A DNA stretch of 64,000 bases from Halichondria panicea (GCF_963675165.1 NC_087388.1:372001-436000), one strand, 5' to 3'. Shown: positions 1-15,400, numbered from the stretch's first letter. Notes: generated by a model from the sequence alone, not told the origin. A program made the numbers and translations.

Positions 1-195
1 GTTGGGAGGAGCAGCCAGAGAGGCAGTAATCAGGTGAACCAGAGCACGTTGGAGGTCAGCCATCGAGGAATCTAAAAATGGGGGAAATATGACAAAATAA
101 AAAGAATTTCAAGGCCACAGAAACAGGAAATATCACTATTAAAGCAACTGGAGCAATACTAGAACAATTTTGGCGCCTGCTAAGCATTATAATAG

Positions 196-291
<96 letters not shown>

Positions 292-3273
292 AGACTCACT
301 CTCTTGACTGGCTCCAGTGAACAGGCCCATTAGTGGTGACAGGTGAGAAGACCGCATTGACTCTCCCAAACCATCTCCACCTCGGTTTATTAGCTCAGGG
401 TCTAGAAACGCTTGGATCAGTTGGACAAAGGTAGAGCCAACCTTCTTGGAGAGATTGCTAATCACTTGCACCAGCGACTTGGACTGCCTCTATAAATACA
501 GAGAAGTCGATTTGATACAATTTCTATATTACATGTACATAGCTGCTACTATAACTGTCTTAACACCTACACCCACACACCCACACACACACACGCCCCC
601 ACCTTCTTGATGAAGAACTCGTTGTAAGTCACCAGCCAGAGGGCTGTCCTGAAGGCGGCCTGCTTGTTCATGGCAGCCTGTCCTCCTGATGGTGTCAACA
701 CACCCAGCTCTCCATGTATACTGAGGGGGGGGGGGGGGGATTGATCCTTAAAACATTTACTGTGAAATATTAGGGTACATGCCACACCACATAAATTATG
801 AGGGGGAGGGAGGAAAAATTGATCTCATAAACACAATGTATTTTTTTTGAGAGCTCTACTATTTTCCTTTCAGTAGGAAAAAATTATTGTGGAATTTCGT
901 ACAATTCCACACGGTCACTACAACCCACCACTCGTCAGCTAGTCGAATGAATTCCTTTTCTCTGGATTTGGCAGAGGAGCCGTGTGAAGAGTGTACAGCG
1001 TTCATCCCACCCACGATACGCCCATATAAGGAAGTGAACTCTGACCCTAGCTCTGGATACGGCATGAAGGTCTGAGAATCTGGCTTGATAGAAACAGGAG
1101 CCGGCTGTGCATGCGTGGGTGGGTGGGGGGCAATGAAAGAACTCGATCAAAAAAATTACAAAAGTATTGAAACAGCAAAACTTGAATTACGGTTGCTCAA
1201 ACAAGAACTACATGTATACAAGTTTAGTTTTCTGCAAGTACAATGTACACCTAGAGTAATGTACAATGTACATGTACCAGTCAATGTATCTCTTGCAGTT
1301 GTTGTACTTACAGTGGCGAGTGCTTGGTGGAAGGGCAGTAGACAGTTGATGCCATCATTGAGAGTGTTGAAGTCAGTCGTGAGACAGGCAATGAACTTGT
1401 GGAAACTCTTCTTTTCTCTGAGAAGATGCATGGCTAGTGTTAGACCGTGACCACCAATATTGCCACCCCCCATCCACTTGTCATCCAGGATAGCATTCAC
1501 CTCAGTCAGAACAGCAAACAACTGAAGAGAGAAAAAAAAATCATGACCATTTTCATTATGTTTTTTAGGCAGTTTAGAAGTGTTGTGCCCCATTCTCCTC
1601 AGAATTATAAGTAGACAGGTAACATGTATATCGTATATACGTACTAGTTTCGTGTCCAAGGGGCTATATGGAAAACAATCTCAAACTCACAGCGTTGGTT
1701 TTGGAGGGGCTGGCTGGGTCGAGGTGTCTGGCCACTTCCTTGATGATAACCTGAGTGAGTGCTTGCTCTTCTATGTGTAGTAGCACTAGCTGACAGCCTG
1801 TAGTACTGTGTGTGTCAGTGACCTGGTCGTCACAGCAGTTACACTCGTGACCCTCAAACCAGTGCTCACACTGCATGGGAAATATTGAAAAAAGTGAACC
1901 ACACACTTGTATATGTACGTACGTGTAAATAGAACTAGCAAAGAGTCTATAAAGAGGCCAACTTCCATACCATAAATAGTTGCAAATGCCTTACTCAAAT
2001 TAGGTCCACCCCCACCCACCACACACGTCTGCAGGTCCACCTCCACCCACCACACACACACGTCTGCAGGTCCACCCCTGCCCACCACACACACACACAC
2101 ACACACACGTCTGCAGGTCCACCCCTGCCCACCACACACACACACACACACACACACGTCTGCAGGTCCACCCCTGCCCACCACACACACACACACACAC
2201 ACACACGTCTGCAGGTCCACCCCTGCCCACCACACACACACACACACACACACACGTCTGCAGGTCCACTCCCACTTACCTTAGAGATGTTATGCACAGT
2301 CTTGACCAGTCCTGCCAGCCCAAAGTTAGAGTCCTTGAGGTCCTCCATGACAGTGAGGAAATAGAGGTGGGCCAGTGGCTGCTGCATCAACTTGTTCTGT
2401 GTGCATGAGAAAAACATAATTGCGTAGTAATTATCCGCTCAAAAATCGATTTTTATTTTATTTATCGGTCATAAAAATAATGCTTGATTTCTACTCTTGT
2501 GAGCACATAATTATGTGATTCGGAAAAAGCAAAAAGAAGAAGACTGATTTAAGAGTTGCCAGTGAGGTCAAAATTCCCTCATATAGTACGTATACATACA
2601 TGTAGACGCACATGTACTTATGGAAGCTATAATATCTTACAACAGCTAGCTACTCACTTCAGAGGAGGGAGATGGAGAGATGTAGTCACAGAGCTGGTAG
2701 AAGGTCGGCACGTAAGGGCTAGACCGTCCCAGTTCAGGGTTAGAGCACAGCACCTTGGTGATCAACTTGTGGGCCTGAACGAGAGGAAATCTCTGTCAAA
2801 TATACTATACACCACAGAAGCAAACACAGTACCGTATTGTATCCTTAGGATGATAATAAGCAGTTTTAGAATACTGACGGATACAGGCATATACAAGTAC
2901 TAAATGCATATTTTAGTTTTGAAATTGGACGTTCCCAACACAAGTTATAAACTATCAAAGTTATCTATGAAAACAGGTCTGGTTTAGAAAATCACCCACT
3001 TTGTAATATCAGAAAATGGGCCCGAAATAAATCACTGATCTAACCCCACCATAATCATTGTAGTAGCTACACGTAGCTCACCTCAGTCTTGTTGTAGAAG
3101 AGCAGCACTGATTGTATAGGGTCCTCAGTGCTCTTAATACTCGTGAGTATGATTCGACGAAGATAGAACTTGAACAGAGCGGTGGGTAGCAAGGCAGCCA
3201 GCTTGCTCAGAGTGAGGTGTTCTGGACTCTCTGGCTCCCCCAGCACGGCATTCAGGTCTTCTGAGTACTCAAA

Positions 3274-3337
<64 letters not shown>

Positions 3338-6300
3338 AGGGGGGGGGGTAGACTGATTAAAAGCTAGCATGCTATCCGTTTTAAACCCTGCATTATAATT
3401 ATGCAGATTCTACTATAGTCTACAGCTTGTACATAACTACAGTATCATTATCTACAGGAAGTAAAACACTGTAGAATGGAAAGTACCACATGTAACAACG
3501 ATCTTTTTACATCAGAGTGACTATTCTCACCTCATAGATGCCATCCATAATATAGGTGGCCTGCCATTTCTTCTGACCATTAGCCAGCTCTAGGAACCAC
3601 TCCATGTCCTGGCTGTGGTACACGGTACGATACTGAGAGAAGGAGTGGGAGAGTAGACCCTCGAGTATCCCCCGGGCTTGAGGGAGGTCCCACAGTGGGA
3701 GAAGGGGAAGTCCCTCCATGATGGCCGCCGCTAGATGCTCCAGTCGGGGAGCAGAGCCTTGGAGCTGTGTGGAGGCAACAAAAAAGGAGTGAGTGCATGG
3801 AGGCAGCAAAGGAGAAGAGAGTGTGTGGAGGCAGCAAAGACAGAGACGAAAACAATCGATATAATACATGCACATACGTACGAAACATTACTTGCCATTT
3901 ACGTTATAATAATTATGTTAGAGACTGTATATAATAGGCATGAAAATTAATATTTTTCTACACATGTACATGTACATGTTGTCAACAGCTACATGTACGT
4001 AAGACTACTTGACACAGGAAGACACTCACTTCACATCTTGTGTTGAAGAACTTATTGAAGACGCCATTGAATGTGTGTAGTCCACATTGGTAGGTCCCTA
4101 CGTCCCCCAGTGGTCGGCAGCGGACCATCAGATAGAGGAGGTGCATGGCTGAATGCTGAGCCTCTGTCCTAGGGGAGCGACTCGTGTATAGGTGCTCACG
4201 TAGAGACGGCATTGACATCTGAAAGAGGAGGGGGGGGGGGGGGGGGGGGGGGGAAGAGGAGAAACGGTGGTTTATATTCTTCAGTAATAGCTAAAATAAA
4301 GGCAAGTACTCTATTGACAAACGTACGTAGATACAGCAGGGCTACATGTAATAGCAACAGATACTAATTTGCTATCAGTGTATAAACGCACACAGATCTA
4401 TACAATTATACAGTAGTCAGACACTTACAACATCTCTGTATGCCTTGAACCAGATCTTAACTTGCTCCACTTCTTTCTCCAGCAACTGCCTTTCTCCCTG
4501 AGCAAAGTAAGTCATGCTAATGAAAGCTATAGCCTTGAACAGCGTGCTAATGATAAAGCTGCTCAGAGCCTCAGAGCAGCCCAAGAGATCACTCCCATCT
4601 TCCACACTAGCCAGCAGAGACTTGGTGGTGTCAGCAGGAGAGGCCAGGGAAGTTAGAGTGAGAACAGCATCCTCGAATTGGTCGAGAGGGCGTAGAATTG
4701 ACACCAGCTTGGCTAGGTTGAGCTTGTGGATGTACACATACACGTGCAGGACAGCAAGACGCTGTACTGGAGTACGGTTTTCGAGGTCCCCAAAAGCAGC
4801 TCTGCGAACTTTGTCACTTGTTCCAGAGTTGCCGAATTCAAGGAGTAGTTTTTGGTGAGTGAAGTCCTCTACGTATTTGACCCAGTGAGAGTTGAGAGAG
4901 AGCAGTGCCTTCAGTCCGACAGAGAGGGGGGTGCTCTCATCACCCTGTGTGTGTGATATATGTGTGTGTGATATATGTGTGTGTGTGGGTGTGTGTGGGG
5001 GGCGGATATTGTACATACAGTACCCAACATTACAGACAATTTAGATATCTTATAACTACGTAACAGTTCAAAGTACAGACACACTTACAATACAGTTACA
5101 CTGTATGTATTCGTAAATATAAAGCATCATAAAGCATCATCAGTGTACCTGTGAGACTTCAGAAAGCCTGGCGATCAGACTCTTGAATAGACTGCTCATG
5201 GTCTGGGCCCTGTCCTGCTCTGAGCACTGCAATACAGACAGTAGGTCATCAGCTGCATCAATGCTCTGGTTGAAGTCCCGCTGAGTCTGGTCTACCAAAC
5301 GCTCAATACCGCTAGAAACTTGAGCAAAATATGGGAATTTCGGAGGAGAGAGAATCTCCTTGCTTTCCTTATGGGCTGACGTGTCGTTTGCAATTCGTAG
5401 CATCGTGATTTCTGGGAGTTTGGGGATGGGAGACACTCGAAGGATATCGAGGAAGAGCTTGATCGTATCTTGTGTGGAGTCTGGGTCGAAGAGAACATCA
5501 ATGTTCATTCCTTTGTTCATTTCTTGGACCATATAGACGAGGAAATCGACAAACAAACTCTTGAAATTGGTCTGCAAGTTGTCAATCACGTTTGGCGACT
5601 CGTGCTGCTGTGCGTGTAGAGCAGCCTTCTCTAAATACTCAACCATTACGCTCGGTGTCCAGTAAGAGTTGAATCTCTGGCACAAAACCTCACCCACTCC
5701 TTTATCAAAGAATAGTCTCTCCAAAGCACGATTTCTCTCTGGTATCCTCATGGCAGTGTTGAATGGCGACTCCGGGTGCTCTCGGAAATAGACACGCGAG
5801 GAAATGGCAGGGATAGCTTCGTGGAGGAGGGCACTCAGATGAGGGGCTATGGAATGATCAGGGAGCGATGATTTGCCGTAGCATTGCCTGAACCAATCCC
5901 GTATGTCCAACACACCTCCTCGTGGACTGTAGCCAATCATTTCGAGATAGTTAAAGTCCCAGCCTGGTAGAAACATGACTGGGTAGCAGGGGCTCGTCGG
6001 TCTGCAGGTCTGAAAGTGGAGCAGCAGTGCAAATAGTTTCTTTCCAGAGGCGTATTTGCTTTCGTTCTCTTCGATCATGATTCTCAAGTGATTGACAAGT
6101 TCTTTGGTAGTGTCTTCCATGTTGACTATGACCACTAGTACGCGCTGTGTACTCGAGAGCGCAAAGCTCTTCAAGAGGTCGTTAACATTCGTAAAGGATG
6201 TGATTGAGGACATTTTGTGTACAACTAGTTCCTGTGTGTTTGTGAAGACTAGCTCTCGTAGTAGAGATTTGTTGTCACCGCCAGGGCTTCGTTGATGGTC

Positions 6301-6382
6301 GGGGGTGGGGTACTGGGCGGGGAGTTGGTGTAGGGGGGAGGAGGATCGCATGAAGCACACCAGCTTGTTAGCCGCACATGAG

Positions 6383-6425
<43 letters not shown>

Positions 6426-9400
6426 GGATGAGATCATGTGATAAAACTCACTGAGCTAGAGCTACAAATGAAGATGTACAATTGAAATTTTATGCTCTAT
6501 AAAATGCATTTATAGGCACTCATAGTTAGCTAGCAACCTCCCCTCTCCGTATTTAGAGGGGGAAATGTAAGCTAGCTGATCTTTTGAGGACTACAAATGC
6601 GTCAAAAAGAAGGCGCCATTTAATCAAAGTTGACAAGCAGAGTACAGAGACTATAGCAACTATATGTGCACTTACTCTTGCTCCTCTAGTTTCTTCGACT
6701 GTGTCTCGAGCAGCTCCCTCAGACTGAAGTGGTGCTGATGGTTCAGATAGGACTGGATGAAGGAGGCAGGGATTCTCCTGTGATGCATACACAAAGCCTC
6801 AGAGGTCATCAACTGCATCACTCTCTTACACAAGTACCGCACAAGCCAATGTGTGAGCATCGATATGACCATACACGCATTTGCTGACGTGGATGGAACG
6901 TCAAGTGTTTTGGCATAGTGGAGTAGGTCTAGAGCATCTTTGACAGCATTGTGAATGACTTGAGTGACCTCTGTCTTTGATTCCATGCTCATTAGACGTA
7001 GGATTTGACCAGAGAACTCAGAGTCGAGCATAATGATCTCCATCACCTCGGCAGTGTCTGCACGAACCTCATCGTCGGAATACTGTACAGGGAGAGGGGA
7101 GGCATAATATACATACACAGGGGGTACTAACAGTACATGCATAAGACTTTAGAAAAGCTAAACAGATTAACTACAGACATAATTATACATACTGTCAAAG
7201 AGAAGCATAGAAATTGCCTACATACATAATTATACATGTAGCATGCTAAATCTACAACTACAGCTAACAAGTTTTAGTAATACAATACACACAATAAATT
7301 ATATATGCGATTTCAAAGCACATTATTTGACTCCTAAGAAGCTTCTACACAGCAATGGCTATACTGTCACTCAGACCACACTCACTGAGGGTATCTGGAA
7401 TCCAGCATTTTCCTTGAGAGCTCTCATGAGTGCCTGCATCAATCGCTCTCTTACGTCAGTGGGCTGAGTCTGACCAGATAGGGGGCTGTGTTGACCCTCA
7501 TAGTCATGCTTGAGGGGAGGCAGCAGACTCATGAGTAGCGAGTAGAGTGTCTCCTTCTGAAGGCCATACAGAGATGTGGACCCACTGATCTGCTCAACAA
7601 ACTCTCCAGCCTGAAAGAAAAGGAGGGTAATAATATTAAAGGCTATCACTGCATGCCCTGAATACAAACTGACAATAGCACACATTTTTTTTTGTAAATA
7701 GTCTCGCAAAATTTGTTCTTTTCTGGCGCTGTAATTATATCAAGTACGGTATAATGACCTTCTGCATAGCAGCCTTGAGGACAGCGGCCATTGCAGGTGG
7801 TACATTGCACAGTGTGGCCTCTAGTACCAGCTCATGGGAGAGGTAGTACTTCTCAAAACGGTTCAAGAATGGCGGAGGGATGCTCTCGACTTCGCTTTGT
7901 TTGACGACCACCACACAATCGAAGTCACTGTGCACTCGGCAAGGCTTGATGTGAGCGCCAATGGCAATGTTGGCATAGTAACGAGGCCCAGACGCAGCGT
8001 CGATACGATGGAAACGTCTATTGAAGAGATCGTAGAAGCTCTCGTGAATGGAGTCAGTTTGAGAGAGGACTACAGTGTGGCCCTCGGTGACAGAGTGTCT
8101 GATGGCAGCTATAGTGTTCACCTGAAGAGGAGAGGGTAGTATGCATAGTGGGGAGGGTAGTATGCATAGTGGGGAGGGTAGTATGCATAGTGGGGAGGGT
8201 AGTATGCATAGTGGGGAGGGTAGTATGCATAGTGGGGAGGGTACAATACACTGTACAATATATATATATCAACAGATTATCGAGAGTATTGAAGAGTTAT
8301 CACAGTTAGCAATTTAATTGCATTTCAAAATTATGAATTACGTATTTGAAACACAAGTAAATGTGCACTATTCCACTGCACTAATATAATAGTAGCATGA
8401 ATCAAAGTACATGCAGCACAGCTATCAATAGTAAACTGACAAACAGCTATCCACTATAAAGTTATACTCACTTTCTGCAGTTCAGCATCTCCAGGGAAGT
8501 CACTGCACACATACACTCGTGTGTTGCTCCTCTGTAGTACGCCAGTCGAGAAGAGAAGTCGTACAAGTGAGCCGTCATCGCTTGAATCAATGATCAGCTT
8601 GTACCTCATCTCGTTCTCAGCCCCAGCGTCCTCGGGGTGGTCAAGCATGGTGGAGACTAGAATGTCTAGAATGTTCCGGGACATCACTTGGTTGGGAGTA
8701 GAGTTGACCTGGAGAGTTTGTGTATATTAGTGATATGTTTTGGACAAGCTACATGTATAGACTTCGTAATAGTTTCTTTTTAAGGTTAAGTTATTGCCTA
8801 TTACCTGTATGTGTACGATACAATCAGCCTAACAAAGACATATGCAATGGTGTGGACAGAAACAATGTGAAACATGTACCAAGAAATTTCCCAAAAAGTA
8901 ATTGTAACCCCCCCCCCACACACGCACGCACACACACACACACACACACCCACCCACACCCACCCACACCCACACAGATGACTTACTGCTCTGAGGAATA
9001 GCTTGCAGATGTACTCAAAGTCTTCATTGTTGACTCCATTGAAGTTCCTCTCCAGGGCCTCCATAACCAGCTGAGGGTCGAGCATGTCCTTACGCTTACG
9101 ACGAAGGTAAGAGATGAAATTGATGAAATCTCGAAGGCCAAAGAATCGTGCAAAACGCGGCTTTGACATGAGAGTGAGATACGGAGTACAGAAGTTAGCC
9201 ACGATAGTCATGTCCTTTCTAAGTTCTGGAGGTGGCATTTCAGGTGTACTGCAAAGACAGCCTTTAGCCAGAGTGGTGAGTTCTTCACGGGTGGCTTCAG
9301 GGCGGAACAGACTGACTGCTCGATTTGTTTTAGCTGCGTCCAGAACGTGGTTACTGATGGCCACAAAAGAGACTTCCTGCGTGTCCAGGAAGTAGTGTAG

Positions 9401-12400
9401 TACCTTGAGGCTTTCGTGGCTCTCCTCTGGTAGGCCTGCCTCGTCCATAAAGACCACACAGTAGACTGGCAGTGGAATAGTCTGGTGAGTGCGTTGACGA
9501 TTGATAGCTCGACTGAAAACTGTCGTGATCTCCTTAGAAGTTGTACGTCGAGAGCATTGGTAGATCTGAGGATCGAGGGCTTTGAAAATCTCAGTTTCTC
9601 TGAACTGTGGGACTTTGGATTCTTGTCCCTTCAAGTTTGCCAGTGTGAGGTTAAAGGAGAGTGTTTTGGAGGAGCCTGGAGAGCCGACAATGACCAGTGG
9701 GGTGTGGGTCATGGTACACACTATGGTTGCAAATAGGTTCTCTTTCAGAGCTCGAGTCTTGGCAATGCCTGTGGGCAGATCGATGTGATTAATGTACCAA
9801 TCGAGCTCCTCCTTGAAAGTCTTGGTGAAGGAAAGTTGAGAGGGGGCCATTTCGTGGTCTAAAATTTCACTATACTTCTTTCGATACGCGTTGTTCAAAC
9901 GTAGATAGTAGACAAGGCCCAGGGCAACGGCTACGGCGCGTACATTGTAGTCGCACAGTGTTCCAAAAGGCTGGTATTTCATGTACATCTTATAGAGCCA
10001 TTTGTAGAAGGTAAACACTCTCTGAATATCCCTCTGAGATACACAGCTCCGGGAATACTCGGATGCCTTAGCATCGGAAAGACCGATATCCTTGAGCTGT
10101 TCGAGAGCATACTTCCTCATAAGGTTCTGACTAAGCACGATGAGTTCTGTGAGATTAGCCAGATCAGCATTAGCGGTGTCGTCTTGATTCGAAAGCTTCA
10201 TTTTGGCGAGGATATAGTCTCTCTCTTGCTGTTCCCCGAGTGCCCCATAGTCCCACATGAGGCAACGTATGGTGGGATGAAGCTGTCGGACATAGTAAGT
10301 TCCTCTTATCCAAGTCTCCTGACTCCCGTGGGCAGCCAGGCTGTTCCCACGGTGAGGGTTGCAAGCACCCACGATAAATATGTTGCTGGGGATAGGCTGA
10401 GTGGGTGGAGGACCAGGGAGGAAAATGATAAATTATTTATGTTAGTATACAATTGTCTATGAAATATCACACACGACATATTGAAAGTGAAATTAAATTA
10501 ATTTAATTATGCAGGTAACAGGTACTACACGTAGCTGGCATAATATAGCAGTACAAATTAATGTCAAGTAATAGAAAATTTAACTTAAAATTTACATGTT
10601 AAAATATGTTAAACAACTGACCTCTCCTTCGAGTGTTCTGTCGATGATGACCTCTTTGAAGAGACCAAGACACGACGATGTGTTCACTTCATCCACAAAC
10701 ACCTACACAAACAATGGTATGTATAACACAACTAGCCGTAATACTGATATCATTACTTGATACGACGATAATACTACGACTTTCGCTTGTTTCCATGCTT
10801 TCACCCGGGGTAATTAGAAAATCAGCAACCGTTTGTGCCAAATTGTCCTTTAATATAAACTAGCAACTTTACAATCTAGCAAATGTTCTTTGATCTAGTA
10901 GCTATAACTATCGTTGATACTACTTGTTATACATGACTATTACCGTGATGAAGGGCACTTTGACTTGTGTAGTGAATCTCTCGTACGCTTTCTGCAACAT
11001 TTTAGCCGTCTCGAAGATGGGCAAAAAGAATTCAATAATCTCAGATGGTTGCAGGGCTGAAAAATAAAAAAATATAAAGTACACAAGATCGTTGAACTAT
11101 TATAACTGAACAAATGGTCTTATTTCGTAGTCGTATGATGCTCTTCAATATGAAATATACGAATATTTCCACATATGGATATTGTACCTGCATGTACGTT
11201 GAGCTTGAAGAACAAAGTACGCACTCGACAGTTGAGGAACTTGTACAGGAGGCGGGTGATGTCCTGTGTGTGTGGGATCAACAAAACGGTGAAACCGAAT
11301 ACAAAGTTACAATCCCCTAAAAAAGCTAAGTATTTAATCTCAGGGTGAGGCCGATAACTGAAAAGCCCTGCCTAACACAGTATACACAACAATCCAAAAC
11401 TCAGTAAAAAAACCTTAAAAATGTTTTAAAACTAACAACTTGACCACACACACCTTTGAATTGTCCTTGAACTGTGCTGATGCCACCATTTGCGAGACTG
11501 TGAGGCGTCCATCATCATCCTCTGAGCGTGGCTCTAACACGGACAATATGGGGTCTCCGGCAAGCTCCATCAGATGGTCTCTGATGACAGAAAAGAATTG
11601 CTTCTCTCCTTCCCCAGGTAGAGGTATCTCAGCAATCTGCATCAGGTCATCCTCACGTAGGCTACTGCTGTCTGCAAAGGAGAGGACTGACTCCATACTG
11701 CCAGAGTGCTTCTTGAAGGAGGAGGGAGGGAGCTCTGCATGTGTGTGTGTGTGTGTGTGTGTGGGGGGGGGGGGGGGGAGGAATGACATTGATGTAGACC
11801 ACACACATGTATCTGATGAAGTGCCTAGATGCTATATATTTCATGACAATAAGGATTAAATGTTAAAATTTAATAAGTGTTAAATCAGTGATAAACATCG
11901 CAGCAAATAAGAATACCTAAAGTAGTGATCCTATAATTATAATGACACCACTCTGTGTTACTTATGTATCACTGGTACCATACAATAAACTATATAATTA
12001 TGAGTATAGCCTCCCACCTTGAATCTTCCCCTTGATGAAGTCCATGATCCTTTCCTTGTACACATTCCAAGTGTTAAACAGTGAGTAGTTCCATAGTCTG
12101 GAGAGCATCTCAATGAGTGCAGTCTTCCCCACTCCCGTCTCTCCCTCGATAATGACAGGGACTCCCCCCTGAGCACGCTCGTGAATGTTGAGCATCTTGA
12201 GTGCAAAGTCAAGTGTGAGAACGTAACGACACTCGTCAACAATGGCGAGTCTGCCCTTCTTGTTCAGAGGAACGTCCAGAGCCCTCGAGAGGAGAGAGTC
12301 GAGGCAATCACGAGAGTACAGGTCACTGTTATAAGCAAAGAGATTACAAAGAGTGTTAATAGCGTTTATCTAACATGCATTGTGCACACAATACCATTAT

Positions 12401-15400
12401 ATATTACTACAATGTTTTACGAGTAAATTACAAATGAGTTAAATCAGAAAATTTGACTCTGATTTTGCAATCTGGCAAGGATAGTGATGCCATACAAGTA
12501 CTGGTATAAATGTTGGATGCTCGCAAAATATTATACGTAGTAATATCCAGTTGTCTATACACTGTACAGTGGGTGGGTCAGGAGTAGTGTGTGGACTCAC
12601 AACATGGAGGGTATCCGTACGCCCATCTTCTTGAACTTGTCCACGTCCTCCTTGGGTATCTGGTCAGGGTGTAAGGACATTAGTCCGATGGTACCACCAC
12701 CATCCTTGAAGTCATAGATCAGCTACACAGAGAAGAAGAGAAATTGAATGAAAAATAAAAACGTGATCTGAGAAGAATTGAGAATGTGTAGAATACAGAG
12801 TTTGAATATTTTTAGCATCTAAATGCAAGTGATATAATTATTGCTCAAATTTTACACTATAAAATTACTTCCCACAAGTAACCTCCCCACACACTCACAC
12901 CGCCCACACATACACAACAGCGTACCTGGTGGTGAGGCTTGAGGGCCCAATCTTCGCGGATGAAGGGGTCACAGAAATCGCTGACCTCCTTGAGCATTGT
13001 GTCCATGAGAGTGGAGCCTAGCTCCTTTGTGTCGTTCTTTCTTTTCTCCCCATTAGCGCTCACCAGGTACTCGGTGGAGCCAGAGTTGTAGTTGAAGGCG
13101 GGGCAGTTGTCGAGGAAGGCACAGCGTCTCTTCATGTACCTATGGGGGTGTGGCCAGGGTCATATGACTTGTACACACGTCATGTTAGTATTTGTACACT
13201 TGATGCTCTATTCAATGCTGGCTCTTCATTTTGAGAGTACTTAGAGTTCTGATAGTTCAAATTCACCGATTTTTTGATTTTCTGAAAGCTTAAAAGGTAT
13301 GCTTCAGATGGTATGCTTAAATCCCAAATTTGGAACGGGCCATAATTTCCTATTTTCGGGAAATAGAAAATGGTTTTGTCTTATACACTGCTAATAAAAT
13401 GTTCCACTTGTCTCTTACTTGATGAAGAGTTTCTGAGTGGCTTTATTTGCTTTCATGTTTTCTGGAGTGTATCTGTTCAACAGCTTGCGGCACTCTCCCT
13501 CGCTAAGGTCAGAGTCCAAACTGAACTTGATCGGGACACCTTGCTTACGCCCACCGAACAGACCACCAGCTGAAAACAAAAACATTTCGTTTAAAATAGA
13601 CGGCTACACTAAAACACAATTCTAACTGAATGAAGTTTACAACCACCCATGTGGCTTTACTGTAAAGTGTCAAATTTTCTGCTGATTTAGCAAAGATAAA
13701 AAAAATAATGATATATAATTATAGACAATTGAGATAATTATTAGTGGCAATTAACTCACATTCCTTGTAGAGTCGGTCAATGCCACGAGAGCCCCCAGTC
13801 TTGAATGCCCTCAGGTACTTACACACAAGCTGGACGTCAGGGTCAACCACAAAGGGCGTGGCAGACTCCACAAAGTATTTTGACCCCAGGAGACTCAGAG
13901 AGGGAATGTCCTCATAGAAGGCCTTGAGGGAGGCAGTCGGGTCCATTTGAACTCGAGATGGAACCTGACGAAGAAAAATAAATTATCATCAATTTACACA
14001 AATTTTTTATTTACTACTATTTTTGCCTCACTTGAAATAAAAGCAGAATGTTACTCTAATTGACCTACAGTGTATAGAATAGTGTACAGAGCCTATAGTG
14101 TGGTCCCACTGTGTACGCTTCTCTACTAAGGTTTGCACTTAAGTGAGGTGAAAAGGAGGCAGCTAAATCGAAATTTTATTTTATTCTCAAAGTTAGCCAG
14201 TTAGCACAGCGTATGATAGCTAGGTGGGGGGGGGGGGGGCATGTACCTCAACGTAGATGGCTATCTTGAACCCTCCTGGGAACCTGAAGGAGAGGCCAGT
14301 GACTGGGTCCTCCACATAGCCCAGGATGAACAGGTCAAAGAAGAACCAGTTGATGCTCTCTATGAGCTGAAAGTAGTGACTCCTCTCGTTCTCACTCACT
14401 GCTTCCTGTGTGGAGTGTGGAGTGTGTGTGTGTACGTGTGTGTGTGTGGGGGGGGGGGGGAGAGAGTCACTGTCTATACAGGGGTTGCCCCAGGGATGCA
14501 CAGTGTAGGATATAACAACGGAGATTCTAGAACTGTATTTCTACATGTAGTAGCAGCAGTTTACAGTACATGCAAATTCCACCAAAGCAGTAAAAGAGCA
14601 CAAACATTTGACAGTACATTACACTTGTTTATGCTATGAAAGTTCCCTGAATAAGTTGATACATATCATTATATAATAGTTAGACACTGTTTAGGAAGTT
14701 TCTACATGATTTAGAAGCCCAAAGGGCTGGTTGTAGTACCCCGAACGCAGTGAGGGTTCTACTAGCCCTGAGGACTTCTAAATCATGTAGAAACTTCCTA
14801 AACAGTGTCTAAGCATTTTAGATCATAGCAACCATGAGTATTTAGCCAATCAGATTTGAATGTTCGTATCTAATCTTTGCTACATGATTTTCTAAGTAAG
14901 TACATGATTTTCTAAGTTGGATAGAACACTTCCTTTAGCCAATCAAATTGCAGTATTTATGGCAAACATGATCTAAATATAGTTTCACATCAGATGCCAG
15001 CTATATTGCAGCTCGGCTACTCACCCCTGGAGGCAATAAGGTGAAGTTAAAGAACACAGCTGGCTCTGAATCATCAAACTCCATCCCGGCCAGTTTCTGA
15101 ATAGTGGAGAGTGGTGTGAAGGCCTCGTTGACCGCCACCCTCAGGCACTCAGAGCACTGACGCATCTGGTTCTCAATGTAGTGGGTCTTGCCATCACCTG
15201 CAGTGGGAAAAGAGTACATGTGTGTCAGCATGGATGTGTTTTTGTTTTTTTAATAACGATACACATGTATAGCAATAAAAGGCTGTATGCTTACTGTTGC
15301 AATATACACATCAATATTTTTGTGTCAGACACAGAGAAATGAGTTGGGCTCACCAGCTTTGCCATAGACAAGTTGCAGGTAGCTGAAGTCGTCAGAGTGC

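Noticed and set aside
1691..1870. RING or RZ zinc finger in the Cys/His-rich exon of the RNF213-like gene
   Set aside because: [13 protein letters not shown] lacks the paired C-x2-C spacing of a RING and the CPNGHPC core of an RZ finger, so it is reported only as an unclassified cluster.
2002..2276. CRISPR-like regular spacing of a repeated unit
   Set aside because: Units are contiguous with no unique spacers and vary only in CA length. The surroundings are eukaryotic introns.
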